A stretch of 7,318 nt of DNA from Candidatus Gastranaerophilales bacterium (GCA_905235825.1 CAJONH010000118.1:1-7318), one strand, 5' to 3'. Positions 1-5,742 are shown, counted from the first letter of the stretch. Translations and numbers: made by a program. Notes: generated by a model not told the origin, from the letters alone.

Positions 1-1
1 A

Positions 2-85
2 AAGCCGACAAGTGCAAAGCACTGGAAGGCTTACTCTGTGAGCGAAAAGGAATTTAAAGAAGCGGCAAGTGCGAAACCAGATTAG
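2..85 (+). CDS. C-terminal tail of an unidentified protein (partial, 5' end outside window)
   Basis: The second forward frame is open from the window edge and encodes 27 residues ending ...KEFKEAASAKPD before a TAG at 83-85. Composition (Lys, Ala, Ser, Glu) and the higher G+C than the following spacer look like real coding sequence. The first frame is also open, to a TAA at 55-57, but its 18 residues look less protein-like. No motif allows an identification. The next gene starts 85 bases downstream, with its own possible promoter between. Confidence is limited because the visible part is so short. Confidence 0.4.
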   Translation, partial: KPTSAKHWKAYSVSEKEFKEAASAKPD

Positions 86-125
86 ATCATACTGTGAGTT
101 TTCAAACAATACATTATATGAACGA

Positions 126-152
126 TTGAAGTTTTCATTAAAAGAATATAAT
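126..152 (+). promoter_or_regulatory. Possible housekeeping promoter for the 179-residue protein gene
   Basis: A perfect TATAAT lies at 147-152. The best -35-like hexamer is TTGAAG at 126-131, which leaves a short 15-base spacer. Transcription would start near 159, giving a leader of only about 12 bases that begins at the Shine-Dalgarno sequence. The -10 is convincing, the -35 is not. Confidence 0.4.
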
Positions 153-170
153 TGTAGTAAGGGGAATTGT

Positions 171-710
171 ATGGATATATCAAGCAGTTTAAACAGAGCT
201 GTCAATATGTACGGCACTTCTACAGCAAATAATTTAAATTTGCCGATAGAAAATGAAAATAAAATACACGGTTCTAATATTTTTTCCTCTGAATATGCAG
301 TAAAAGAAGCTGCAAAGCCACAGGTTCCAATACAAAGGAAAAAAAAGAAAAACAAAAGGTTAAATACAATAGATACAGATTTTTTGCCTGATGAAGCAGT
401 CGAAAACCCGATTGAAGAAGCTCATGTAAATTTTTTTATCGAAAAAAAAACTAACCCGATAGTACAAAAAATAAAAAAATCATTGGATTATTTTTTTACT
501 TCTACTCCGTTAATTAATTATTTTTATCTGAAACATAAAGAACAAAAAATACATAATACAATTGAAACGCTTAATGATATTATGCAAAATGCCGATGAAT
601 TGATTAATACTCCGGTTCCGTTCGGAGAAAACAGCAATGTATATAATAAAATAGCACAAAACTTAACAAATGCCGCAAGCGTTATAAGTAAAGCGAATAA
701 AGAATTGTAA
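171..710 (+). CDS. Hypothetical protein upstream of ftsZ, 179 residues
   Basis: I do not recognise this protein. The frame is open from a GTG at 69, but the ATG at 171 is the better start: AAGGGG at 159-164 sits six bases before it, while the region from 69 to 170 has no ribosome-binding site and contains a promoter-like TATAAT. The product is polar and Asn/Lys-rich. The N-terminal 50 residues look disordered, followed by a basic cluster (RKKKKNKR, residues 56-63). Next comes an acidic segment and an aromatic stretch around residues 104-120 (SLDYFF...NYFYL). The C-terminal part looks helical. There is no signal peptide and no clear membrane span. It lies 124 bases upstream of ftsZ in the same direction, so a cell-division link is possible but rests only on position. 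Long A runs (for example near 440-450) make the gene prone to indels. Confidence 0.72.
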   Translation: MDISSSLNRAVNMYGTSTANNLNLPIENENKIHGSNIFSSEYAVKEAAKPQVPIQRKKKKNKRLNTIDTDFLPDEAVENPIEEAHVNFFIEKKTNPIVQKIKKSLDYFFTSTPLINYFYLKHKEQKIHNTIETLNDIMQNADELINTPVPFGENSNVYNKIAQNLTNAASVISKANKEL

Positions 711-752
711 CTATAAAAGTATAAGATATATTAAAATTTAAAAGTTTTTTTC

Positions 753-806
753 TTTACTATTTATTTTATTTAAAATACTATATTAATGTGCGTAGTGGCA
801 TATAAA
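753..806 (+). promoter_or_regulatory. ftsZ: Weak promoter candidates upstream of ftsZ
   Basis: The 124-base gap before ftsZ holds no clear terminator and no consensus promoter. The best fits are TTTACT (753-758) with TACTAT (776-781) at 17-base spacing, and a lone TATAAA at 801-806 without a matching -35. ftsZ may instead be read through from upstream. Confidence 0.25.
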
Positions 807-834
807 TAAGTTAAGAAAAAAAGAGGGCGAGTAA

Positions 835-2007
835 GTGGAAAATTTTGTTCCTGATATTTTTGGAAAAAAAGAAACAAGCGGCAGCAGTTCAACACAGGCA
901 TATATAGGCGGAACACCTGCCGATATTAAAGTTATCGGTGTAGGTGGCGGTGGCGGCAACGCTGTTAACAGAATGATTAAAGCCGGACTTCAAGGTGTTG
1001 AATTTTGGGCTATGAATACTGATGTACAAGTACTTGATATGTCATTATCAGAAAATAAAATCAGACTTGGTTCAAAATTGACAAACGGTTTAGGTGCGGG
1101 CGGTAATCCTGAAAAGGGTGAAAAATCAGCAGAAGAAACCAGAGATGATATAGTTAATGCAATTGGAAAAGCTGATATGGTATTTGTTACAGCCGGCATG
1201 GGCGGCGGAACAGGTACGGGTGCGGCTCCTGTTGTAGCAAGAATAGCTAAAGAATTAGGTGCCTTGACTATCGGTGTTGTTACTAAACCTTTCAGTTTTG
1301 AAGGTAAAAAAAGAATGAATCAAGCTCTGCAAGGACTTGAAAAACTTAAAGAAACTGTTGATGCATTAATTGTTATTCCTAACGATAAATTATTGGAAGT
1401 TGTTGACAGAAGAACAACAATGAGAGAAGCCTTCCATATTGTTGATGAAATATTGTTAAGAGGTGTTCAGGGTATTTCTGATATCATCACTGTTCCCGGT
1501 ATGATTAATGTTGATTTCGCTGATGTAAGAAGTGTAATGGAATCTTCCGGTTCCGCATTAATGGGCATAGGTCGTGGTACAGGTGAAGGCAGAGCAATGG
1601 AAGCTGCTAAAGCTGCTATTAATTCACCTCTGCTTGAAACATCAATTAACGGTGCTTCCGGTATAATTATGAATGTTACGGGCGGCCCTGATATGACATT
1701 ATATGAAGTAACCGATGCTGCACAGGTTATTCATGATGCTGTTTCAGAAGATGCAACTGTTCATTTCGGTTCTGTTATCGATGAAAGTATCCAAGGAGAA
1801 ATTCAAATTACTGTTATTGCTACGGGTTTTGAATTAAAGAAAAATTCTCCCGAAAAAACAGAAAAAGAAGAAGATAAATCATCTTTAAGAGGAATAGATT
1901 TCTTAAATCCTCAATCAATGAATAATAATGGAACTCAAAAAATTTCACAGGATGCTGCGAAATTTGCAAATGGAATACTTGATATTCCTGAGTTTTTAAA
2001 AAAATAG
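835..2007 (+). CDS. ftsZ: Cell division protein FtsZ
   Basis: FtsZ is the bacterial tubulin homologue, a GTPase that polymerises into the cytoplasmic Z-ring and recruits the divisome. This copy is complete at 390 residues, a normal length. The nucleotide-binding start GVGGGGGNAVNRM is at residues 35-47. The tubulin signature GGGTGTG is at 123-129. The T7 catalytic loop NVDFAD is at 225-230, with N225, D227 and D230 completing the active site of the neighbouring subunit. After the core (to about 336) comes a charged, low-complexity linker. The protein ends in the conserved peptide LDIPEFLKK (382-390), which in other bacteria binds FtsA, SepF or ZipA. The start is GTG, supported by AGAGGG at 822-827 with seven bases of spacing. 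GVEFW near residue 54 and RGVQGISDIIT near 209 resemble cyanobacterial FtsZ. A strong terminator follows. Confidence 0.98.
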   Translation: MENFVPDIFGKKETSGSSSTQAYIGGTPADIKVIGVGGGGGNAVNRMIKAGLQGVEFWAMNTDVQVLDMSLSENKIRLGSKLTNGLGAGGNPEKGEKSAEETRDDIVNAIGKADMVFVTAGMGGGTGTGAAPVVARIAKELGALTIGVVTKPFSFEGKKRMNQALQGLEKLKETVDALIVIPNDKLLEVVDRRTTMREAFHIVDEILLRGVQGISDIITVPGMINVDFADVRSVMESSGSALMGIGRGTGEGRAMEAAKAAINSPLLETSINGASGIIMNVTGGPDMTLYEVTDAAQVIHDAVSEDATVHFGSVIDESIQGEIQITVIATGFELKKNSPEKTEKEEDKSSLRGIDFLNPQSMNNNGTQKISQDAAKFANGILDIPEFLKK

Positions 2008-2030
2008 CAGATTAGGGATATAATTTTATA

Positions 2031-2068
2031 AATATAAAAGCGGTTTATTACCGCTTTTATATTTTTTT
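2031..2068 (+). terminator. Rho-independent terminator of ftsZ
   Basis: A perfect 13-base-pair stem (2031-2043 with 2051-2063) closes a seven-base loop and continues directly into a T run at 2061-2068. It lies 23 bases after the ftsZ stop. On the minus strand the hairpin is followed by no real T run, so it serves ftsZ first, although it also sits 14 bases past the end of the convergent 100-residue gene. Confidence 0.92.
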
Positions 2069-2081
2069 GTTAAAGTTTGTC

Positions 2082-2384
2082 TTACTGATACTTTTTAAAA
2101 TCACTTGCATTTTTGTTATGCAAAAATTTAGCAAGTTTATATTGTTCAAAACTTAAAGAAAAATTATACAGTGCATTTAATAATGTTCTGCCCGTTTCAC
2201 TTTTAGCAATAACAAAAGTTTTATTATTATTATTTTCGGCATAATAAAGCTCCGTCTTTAAAATGTTATCAACTTTATCGCAAGAAGGACGCTTTAGTCT
2301 GTCTATAATCCATTTGTTCAACAGAATTACGGAATTTTGACTGCTATTTTCTTTTAAATATTTAGAAAATTCTTTTAATATCAT
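2082..2384 (-). CDS. Hypothetical protein, 100 residues
   Basis: I do not recognise this protein. It is a small, Lys/Asn/Leu-rich, probably cytoplasmic and mostly helical product with no signal peptide or membrane span. There is one Cys (C35) and an NNNN run at residues 51-54 encoded by a short ATT/AAT microsatellite near 2221-2235. ATG at 2384 is the only Met in the frame, and no Shine-Dalgarno sequence precedes it. Instead an extended -10 promoter (TGTTATAAT) ends six bases before the ATG, so the mRNA may be leaderless. The gene is isolated: the terminator of the upstream Spy-like gene lies immediately before it, and ftsZ converges on it. A clean frame and codon composition like the neighbours support a real gene. 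Function is unknown. Confidence 0.7.
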   Translation of the reverse strand: MILKEFSKYLKENSSQNSVILLNKWIIDRLKRPSCDKVDNILKTELYYAENNNNKTFVIAKSETGRTLLNALYNFSLSFEQYKLAKFLHNKNASDFKKYQ

Positions 2385-2390
2385 AAATTT

Positions 2391-2399
2391 ATTATAACA
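2391..2399 (-). promoter_or_regulatory. Extended -10 promoter of the 100-residue gene
   Basis: On the minus strand TGT-TATAAT (plus-strand ATTATAACA, 2391-2399) matches the extended -10 element TGnTATAAT. No TTGACA-like -35 is visible upstream, where the preceding gene's terminator T run lies. Only six bases separate TATAAT from the ATG, so the predicted transcription start falls at or beside the start codon. Confidence 0.6.
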
Positions 2400-2402
2400 A
2401 AT

Positions 2403-2436
2403 AAAAAAAAATACTCTCCGGTAGAGAGTATTTTTT
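2403..2436 (-). terminator. Terminator of the anti-sigma/sigma/Spy-like operon
   Basis: A perfect nine-base-pair stem (AATACTCTC at 2410-2418 with GAGAGTATT at 2424-2432) closes a five-base loop. Read on the minus strand it is followed by an uninterrupted T run (A run at 2403-2410). It starts a few bases after the stop of the Spy-like gene. The plus side also has T at 2431-2436, so it could stop transcription both ways. Confidence 0.92.
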
Positions 2437-2438
2437 AT

Positions 2439-3113
2439 TTAATATTGAATTTCATCGTCTTTCGGCGGAGGTGGAGGAAATCCTATAGGTTTCTTTCCTT
2501 CTTTTTTTGCCTGCTCCATTTTTTTTGAAAATTCAGCTTTACGTTTTTCCATATCCTTTTTTTGTTCTTGTTTTATTTTATTGAATTCCTTTTTCTGCTT
2601 ATCTGTAAGAATAGCTTCAAATGCTTTCATATTTTCTTCTCTGTATGCATTTGCCTGTTCGTTCAATTTTTTTACATCAGCTTTTAAAGGAGCAGTTTTT
2701 TCCTGTTTTTCTTCTTTTGTCAAAGTCGTATCTTTGTATATCTTTTTGATTTCTTTTAATTTTTCTTGTTTTTGTTCAAAAATAGGTTTAACCTTTTCAT
2801 GCCCCTGTTTTCTGTTTTCCTGAATTTGTTGTTTCTGCTCATCGGTTAATTTTAATCTTTTTTCAAATTCAGCTTTTTTCTTTTCCATTTCTGCTTTTGA
2901 AGGATGAAATTTGTGAAAATCACCGTGATGATGATTAAATCCATCTTTTTGAGGATGAGTTTTAAAACCGCCTTCCGGATGTATCATATTTTGAGTTTGC
3001 TGTGTTATTGTTTTTTCTACAGCTCCCGTTTTTTCATTATCCAAAGCAAAGACACCTGAGTATGCGGATAATGCTGTTAAAACCAAGGCTGTTATTAATA
3101 TCTTTTTTTTCAA
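2439..3113 (-). CDS. Spy/CpxP-like (LTXXQ-motif) periplasmic protein, His-rich
   Basis: This is a 224-residue exported protein, probably periplasmic. Residues 1-23 form a signal peptide (MKKK, hydrophobic core, VFA before a likely cut). Residues 61-70 are His-rich (HHHGDFHKFH; H45 and H53 nearby), a possible metal site. The rest is a long, highly charged helical region with two LTxxQ motifs, LTDEQ (89-93) and LTDKQ (169-173), plus a related LTKEEK at 131-136. This pairing is the hallmark of the Spy/CpxP family, helical periplasmic chaperones and stress or metal sensors. The C-terminus is Pro-rich (PPPPP about 213-217). The start is TTG, with AAAGGAG at 3121-3127 seven bases upstream. That ribosome-binding site overlaps the sigma gene's stop, indicating coupled translation. 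It is longer than typical Spy (about 160 residues). The co-transcribed sigma and anti-sigma genes suggest it is a sensor or target of that system. The precise role is inferred. Confidence 0.85.
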   Translation of the reverse strand: MKKKILITALVLTALSAYSGVFALDNEKTGAVEKTITQQTQNMIHPEGGFKTHPQKDGFNHHHGDFHKFHPSKAEMEKKKAEFEKRLKLTDEQKQQIQENRKQGHEKVKPIFEQKQEKLKEIKKIYKDTTLTKEEKQEKTAPLKADVKKLNEQANAYREENMKAFEAILTDKQKKEFNKIKQEQKKDMEKRKAEFSKKMEQAKKEGKKPIGFPPPPPKDDEIQY

Positions 3114-3126
3114 TTTTAATCTCCTT

Positions 3127-3618
3127 TCAGATTAAATCTTTTAATGTTATACTAAGTTCTTTGCGCGCATTAAATAATCTCGATCTTACCGTTCCTACGG
3201 GAACATGTATTTTTTCGGATATTTCTTCATAACTCATATCCTGCATTTCGTACATAATTATTACTTCTTTGAATTTGGGTTTTAATGCATCTATGGCATT
3301 AATTATTGTTTTTTGACGCTGTTTTTGTAAAAACGCATTTTCTATATTTTCTTTTTCATCTTTAATTTGAATTAAATCATCTTCTTCCGTAATGGAATTT
3401 ATTGAATTCCTAAAATATGATGATTTTAAATAGTCACGGCATAAATTGGCTGTTATCGTATTAATCCAGCTTTTAAATTTACCCTGCTCTTTGTATTTAT
3501 CTATATTTTTCCAGGTTCTTATATAGACTTCCTGCTCTATGTCTTCATTTTCCGAACCTGTCATTGTTGAAATAATCTTTTTAATATTATTTCTGTATTT
3601 ATTTATTATTGATTTCAA
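3127..3618 (-). CDS. ECF-type RNA polymerase sigma factor
   Basis: This small alternative sigma factor directs RNA polymerase to stress promoters. At 163 residues it has the usual ECF layout. Region 2 spans about residues 10-66: ENEDIEQEVYIRTWKNI gives region 2.2 core binding, and FKSWINTITANLCRDYLK gives the -10-recognising part. A variable linker follows. Region 4 spans about 106-157, with the helix-turn-helix MSYEEISEKIHVPVGTVRSR (128-147) for the -35 element. There is no region 1 or 3. The start is TTG, placed by AAGGA (3626-3630) at seven bases. This overlaps the stop codon of the preceding anti-sigma gene, and only 11 bases separate the two genes. Its likely partner is that zinc-finger membrane protein, which would hold it inactive at the inner membrane. 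A TGAAC-N16-CGT element before the operon suggests autoregulation. The ECF group cannot be assigned by eye. Confidence 0.93.
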   Translation of the reverse strand: MKSIINKYRNNIKKIISTMTGSENEDIEQEVYIRTWKNIDKYKEQGKFKSWINTITANLCRDYLKSSYFRNSINSITEEDDLIQIKDEKENIENAFLQKQRQKTIINAIDALKPKFKEVIIMYEMQDMSYEEISEKIHVPVGTVRSRLFNARKELSITLKDLI

Positions 3619-3629
3619 TTATTTATCCT

Positions 3630-3989
3630 TTATAAAGATAAAAATCCGTATTCATCGGTAGGAAGTCCCATATCACTGACGCTTGATTCCTGTTCAAGAC
3701 TTACCTGATACGTATAATTATCATATACTTTGTAACCTGTAAATGCCGATAATCCTACAAAAACTACCAGACAGCATGCCAGTCTTTTTGCTGCCGACAT
3801 CATTTTTTTCTTATTTTCTCTTTCTAAATATATAGGAGCAACTTCTTTTACAAGCGAGGAAATTTTCAAATATTTTTCGTGTTCTTTTTTGCAATCCTCA
3901 CAATTTTTTATATGTTTATCGAATTGTTCTTGATTTTGGAAAACAAAAAATCCTTCATATTTATCACATTTATTATCGTTATTATTCAT
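3630..3989 (-). CDS. Zinc-finger (ZAS-type) transmembrane anti-sigma factor
   Basis: The 119-residue protein is predicted to bind and silence the ECF sigma factor encoded next. Its cytoplasmic N-terminus carries the zinc-binding anti-sigma pattern H26-x3-C30-x2-C33 (HIKNCEDC), with an upstream C8 where family members such as RsrA have their fourth ligand. A helical, charged linker (34-65) leads to one membrane span of about residues 70-86 (LACCLVVFVGLSAFTGY). A short periplasmic tail of about 30 residues ends ...DEYGFLSL. Start: ATG with AAGAGG at 3999-4004, nine bases upstream. It is the first gene of the operon, ahead of its sigma factor. The more common order is sigma first, although cnrYXH also starts with the anti-sigma gene. 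The short periplasmic tail could receive a signal from the Spy-like protein. That contact is inference. Confidence 0.85.
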   Translation of the reverse strand: MNNNDNKCDKYEGFFVFQNQEQFDKHIKNCEDCKKEHEKYLKISSLVKEVAPIYLERENKKKMMSAAKRLACCLVVFVGLSAFTGYKVYDNYTYQVSLEQESSVSDMGLPTDEYGFLSL

Positions 3990-4006
3990 CTGTTTTTTCC
4001 TCTTAC

Positions 4007-4040
4007 ATTATATTAAACGATATAAAAAAATAATAGTTCA
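4007..4040 (-). promoter_or_regulatory. ECF-type promoter (TGAAC-N16-CGT) plus overlapping TATAAT, for the anti-sigma/sigma/Spy-like operon
   Basis: On the minus strand TGAAC (plus 4036-4040) and CGTT (plus 4016-4019) are separated by exactly 16 bases between the AAC and CGT cores. That matches the usual ECF pattern of an AAC-containing -35 and CGT-containing -10. It lies 28 bases upstream of the anti-sigma ATG, an ordinary distance. A TATAAT (plus 4007-4012) just downstream could give basal housekeeping transcription, though its -35 is poor. Recognition by the operon's own sigma factor is inferred. Confidence 0.6.
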
Positions 4041-4071
4041 CTAATTTTTTATAAAAATATTTTAGATAAAT

Positions 4072-4103
4072 AAAAAACCTCTGATAAAAATCAGAGGCTT
4101 TTC
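4072..4103 (-). terminator. Terminator of the SLH protein gene
   Basis: CCTCTGAT (4078-4085) pairs with ATCAGAGG (4090-4097) around a four-A loop. On the minus strand a run of six T (plus 4072-4077) follows at once. It lies about 20 bases past the SLH gene's stop and insulates it from the anti-sigma operon downstream. Confidence 0.9.
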
Positions 4104-4119
4104 ATTTTAAAATAACAAA

Positions 4120-5388
4120 TTAGTTAGGAATTGATAAATCTTGAGTTAATTCCAACCAAACATATTCGCCGTCATGAGCTTTATATGTAATACCTTTTGT
4201 TACAAGACCGGAAATTAAGCCGACACCTGCACCAATCGGAACACCTGCACCAATGCCTCTGCCCCAGTGATGATGCCATGACATAGCTGAAATACCTGTA
4301 CCGATACCGCCGCCTAATACAGCACCGCCGAGAGTATAACCTAAGGGTTTAACCCATCTGTTTTCTGTCAAAACACCGTTGTGGTTGATAATTTCAGCAC
4401 TGAAAGGAACCGTAACACCGCTTGGCAATGTTAATGATTCAAATTCAACACAAACTTTATCATTTTTATTCCACCATTTCTTTTCTTCTAATGATGTAAT
4501 AACTGATTTCATTGTTGTACCTGCGGGGATAACTAAAGTACCTTCTTCTGTATAAATATCTTCTTTAGCCGTAAATGTAACAACGTCGCCAACTTCTGCT
4601 GTTTTAGAAGTGAAATCGGTGTAGAAATAACCTTTAAGAATATTTTTAGCTAAAACGATTTTTCTTAAATTTGTAACAGTAACTTCATTAACTTCAGCTT
4701 TTTTAGTAACGTTTAAGTGTTCCGTTCCGATAACTTCTTCGTTTTGTTTATTAACGAATTGTTCTTTAACGGCACTTAATTTTTGTTTTAACTTATACAA
4801 TAAAACAGCTGCTTCAGCTCTGTCTAATTTTTTGTTTGGTAATAATTCATCCGCATTAGGATAAGCAACATAAACATCTAAGTCAATTGTTTTTGCAAAT
4901 TGACGTGAAGCCCATGCCGGAACATCATATCTATCGCTGAACGGAGCCAAAGATTGTACATTTCCTTTAAAATCTTTTGTAATATGGCTTATAACAGAAG
5001 CTGCTTCAGCTTTTGTCATAATTCTGTCAGGTTTAAAAGAACCATCGCTGTAACCATATATTAATCCTAATTGTGAGGACAAAATAATATCGCCATAATC
5101 AGCTCTTGCGGAATCAACATCAGAGAACGGACTTGCAACTGATGATGATGTAACTTTTTTGTGACCTAAAGTTCTTAATAAAGCTGAGTTGAAGTCTGAC
5201 CTCGAAACTTCCTGTTCGGGTAAATATGCATTATCACCCAATAAAGGAAGGATGCCGTCATTTACCACTGCCGTGATTTCTGTATTTGCCCAATAATCAG
5301 CAGGAACATCGCTGTAAACAGCTGCATTTGCTGCATTAAATGTGAGCATCATGAAAAATACGGCAATCATTGCTAAAATCTTTTTCAT
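4120..5388 (-). CDS. Exported SLH-domain protein with C-terminal glycine-zipper region
   Basis: The 422-residue envelope protein has a signal peptide at residues 1-22 or 23 (MKK, hydrophobic core, AANA). Three S-layer homology domains follow at about 24-72 (YSDV...SDF), 88-136 (FSDV...GYSDGSFKPDRIMTKAEAA) and 150-200 (FSD...LDRAEAAVLLYKL). SLH domains usually bind the cell-wall polymer, so the protein should tether peptidoglycan to another layer. After a linker (200-235), residues 260-345 look beta-rich, with EVGDVVTF and LVIPAGTT resembling VirB10/TrbI-like beta domains. Residues 359-397 are two Gly-rich hydrophobic segments (LGGAVLGGGIGTG, GAGVPIGAGVGLISG) separated by WHHHWGRG, a glycine-zipper-like membrane hairpin. 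Start: ATG with GGAG (5396-5399) at seven bases. It is monocistronic, with its own promoter and terminator. There is no porin-like beta-barrel of the cyanobacterial SLH-OprB kind. The exact role is unknown. Confidence 0.88.
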   Translation of the reverse strand: MKKILAMIAVFFMMLTFNAANAAVYSDVPADYWANTEITAVVNDGILPLLGDNAYLPEQEVSRSDFNSALLRTLGHKKVTSSSVASPFSDVDSARADYGDIILSSQLGLIYGYSDGSFKPDRIMTKAEAASVISHITKDFKGNVQSLAPFSDRYDVPAWASRQFAKTIDLDVYVAYPNADELLPNKKLDRAEAAVLLYKLKQKLSAVKEQFVNKQNEEVIGTEHLNVTKKAEVNEVTVTNLRKIVLAKNILKGYFYTDFTSKTAEVGDVVTFTAKEDIYTEEGTLVIPAGTTMKSVITSLEEKKWWNKNDKVCVEFESLTLPSGVTVPFSAEIINHNGVLTENRWVKPLGYTLGGAVLGGGIGTGISAMSWHHHWGRGIGAGVPIGAGVGLISGLVTKGITYKAHDGEYVWLELTQDLSIPN

Positions 5389-5432
5389 TTTCTTTCTCCA
5401 TTTTTGTAGAAAACCTAAACTAAACTGAAAAA

Positions 5433-5461
5433 ATTATATAACAATTAATTCAATATTGCAA
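5433..5461 (-). promoter_or_regulatory. Housekeeping promoter of the SLH protein gene
   Basis: On the minus strand TTGCAA (5456-5461) and TATAAT (5433-5438) are separated by 17 bases, a near-consensus sigma-70 promoter. The -10 ends 44 bases before the ATG at 5388, which gives a leader of roughly 37 bases containing the GGAG ribosome-binding site. Confidence 0.8.
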
Positions 5462-5742
5462 TAATATTTATTTTCAGAGCGTATTAATTATCCAAATCCA
5501 TTAGCAAATTTACATTTTTTAACAATTTGCAATTTGCAACTGACTCAGCAGAATTATTTTGAGAAATCAAAAAGAAATACAAAACGCAGACCTATTCCTT
5601 ACTTCTTAAAATTTTAAATTCAACTGAAAAAACCGTAACTCGTACCCTGCGGGTACTCTAACAGACGGGCTTTCTCTGTAGTTTCATTAAAAATTTTTAA
5701 ATAAGTTCGTCAATGGTCTTGCTTATTTGTATTTCTTTTTAT
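5462..5742. other. Intergenic region between kdsA and the SLH gene, with inverted repeats
   Basis: Together with the SLH promoter this makes a gene-free gap of about 350 bases. I see no open frame with coding character. It holds GCAAATT (5504-5510) facing two tandem AATTTGC copies (5524-5530, 5531-5537), which could form alternative hairpins. It also holds a small GC-richer islet (5640-5680) with two hairpins. No clean terminator for kdsA is visible here, although the islet hairpin followed by a minus-strand T run near 5626-5631 could be a weak one. Confidence 0.5.
5626..5679 (-). ncRNA. Possible structured RNA or kdsA 3' end element
   Basis: On the minus strand two hairpins lie in a row: ACAGA/TCTGT (5661-5665 with 5675-5679) and GTACCC-GCA-GGGTAC (5642-5656). 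They are followed some ten bases later by GGTTTTTT. This islet is clearly richer in G and C than its surroundings. It could be the 3' end of the kdsA transcript, a small RNA or a repeat remnant. The evidence is structural only. Confidence 0.25.

Noticed and set aside
69..170. 34-residue N-terminal extension of the protein upstream of ftsZ from a GTG at 69
   Set aside because: No ribosome-binding site precedes the GTG, it overlaps the likely tail of the previous gene, and the internal ATG at 171 has AAGGGG at the right distance.
990..1199. Minus-strand open frame inside ftsZ
   Set aside because: It is fully antisense to the conserved FtsZ core, including the GTP-binding region, and has no credible independent signals.
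2581..2823. Plus-strand open frame rich in Phe, Ser and Cys
   Set aside because: It is the antisense shadow of the Lys/Glu-rich Spy-like gene, where AAA and GAA codons read as TTT and TTC on the other strand.
3002..3232. Plus-strand open frame across the sigma/Spy-like junction
   Set aside because: It overlaps two well-supported minus-strand genes and has low-complexity hydrophobic composition from antisense reading.
5500..5540. GCAAATT/AATTTGC inverted repeats as a riboswitch or attenuator
   Set aside because: They lie upstream of the SLH promoter on the minus strand, so they would not be in its mRNA leader, and no known riboswitch core is visible. They may be a protein-binding site or chance.
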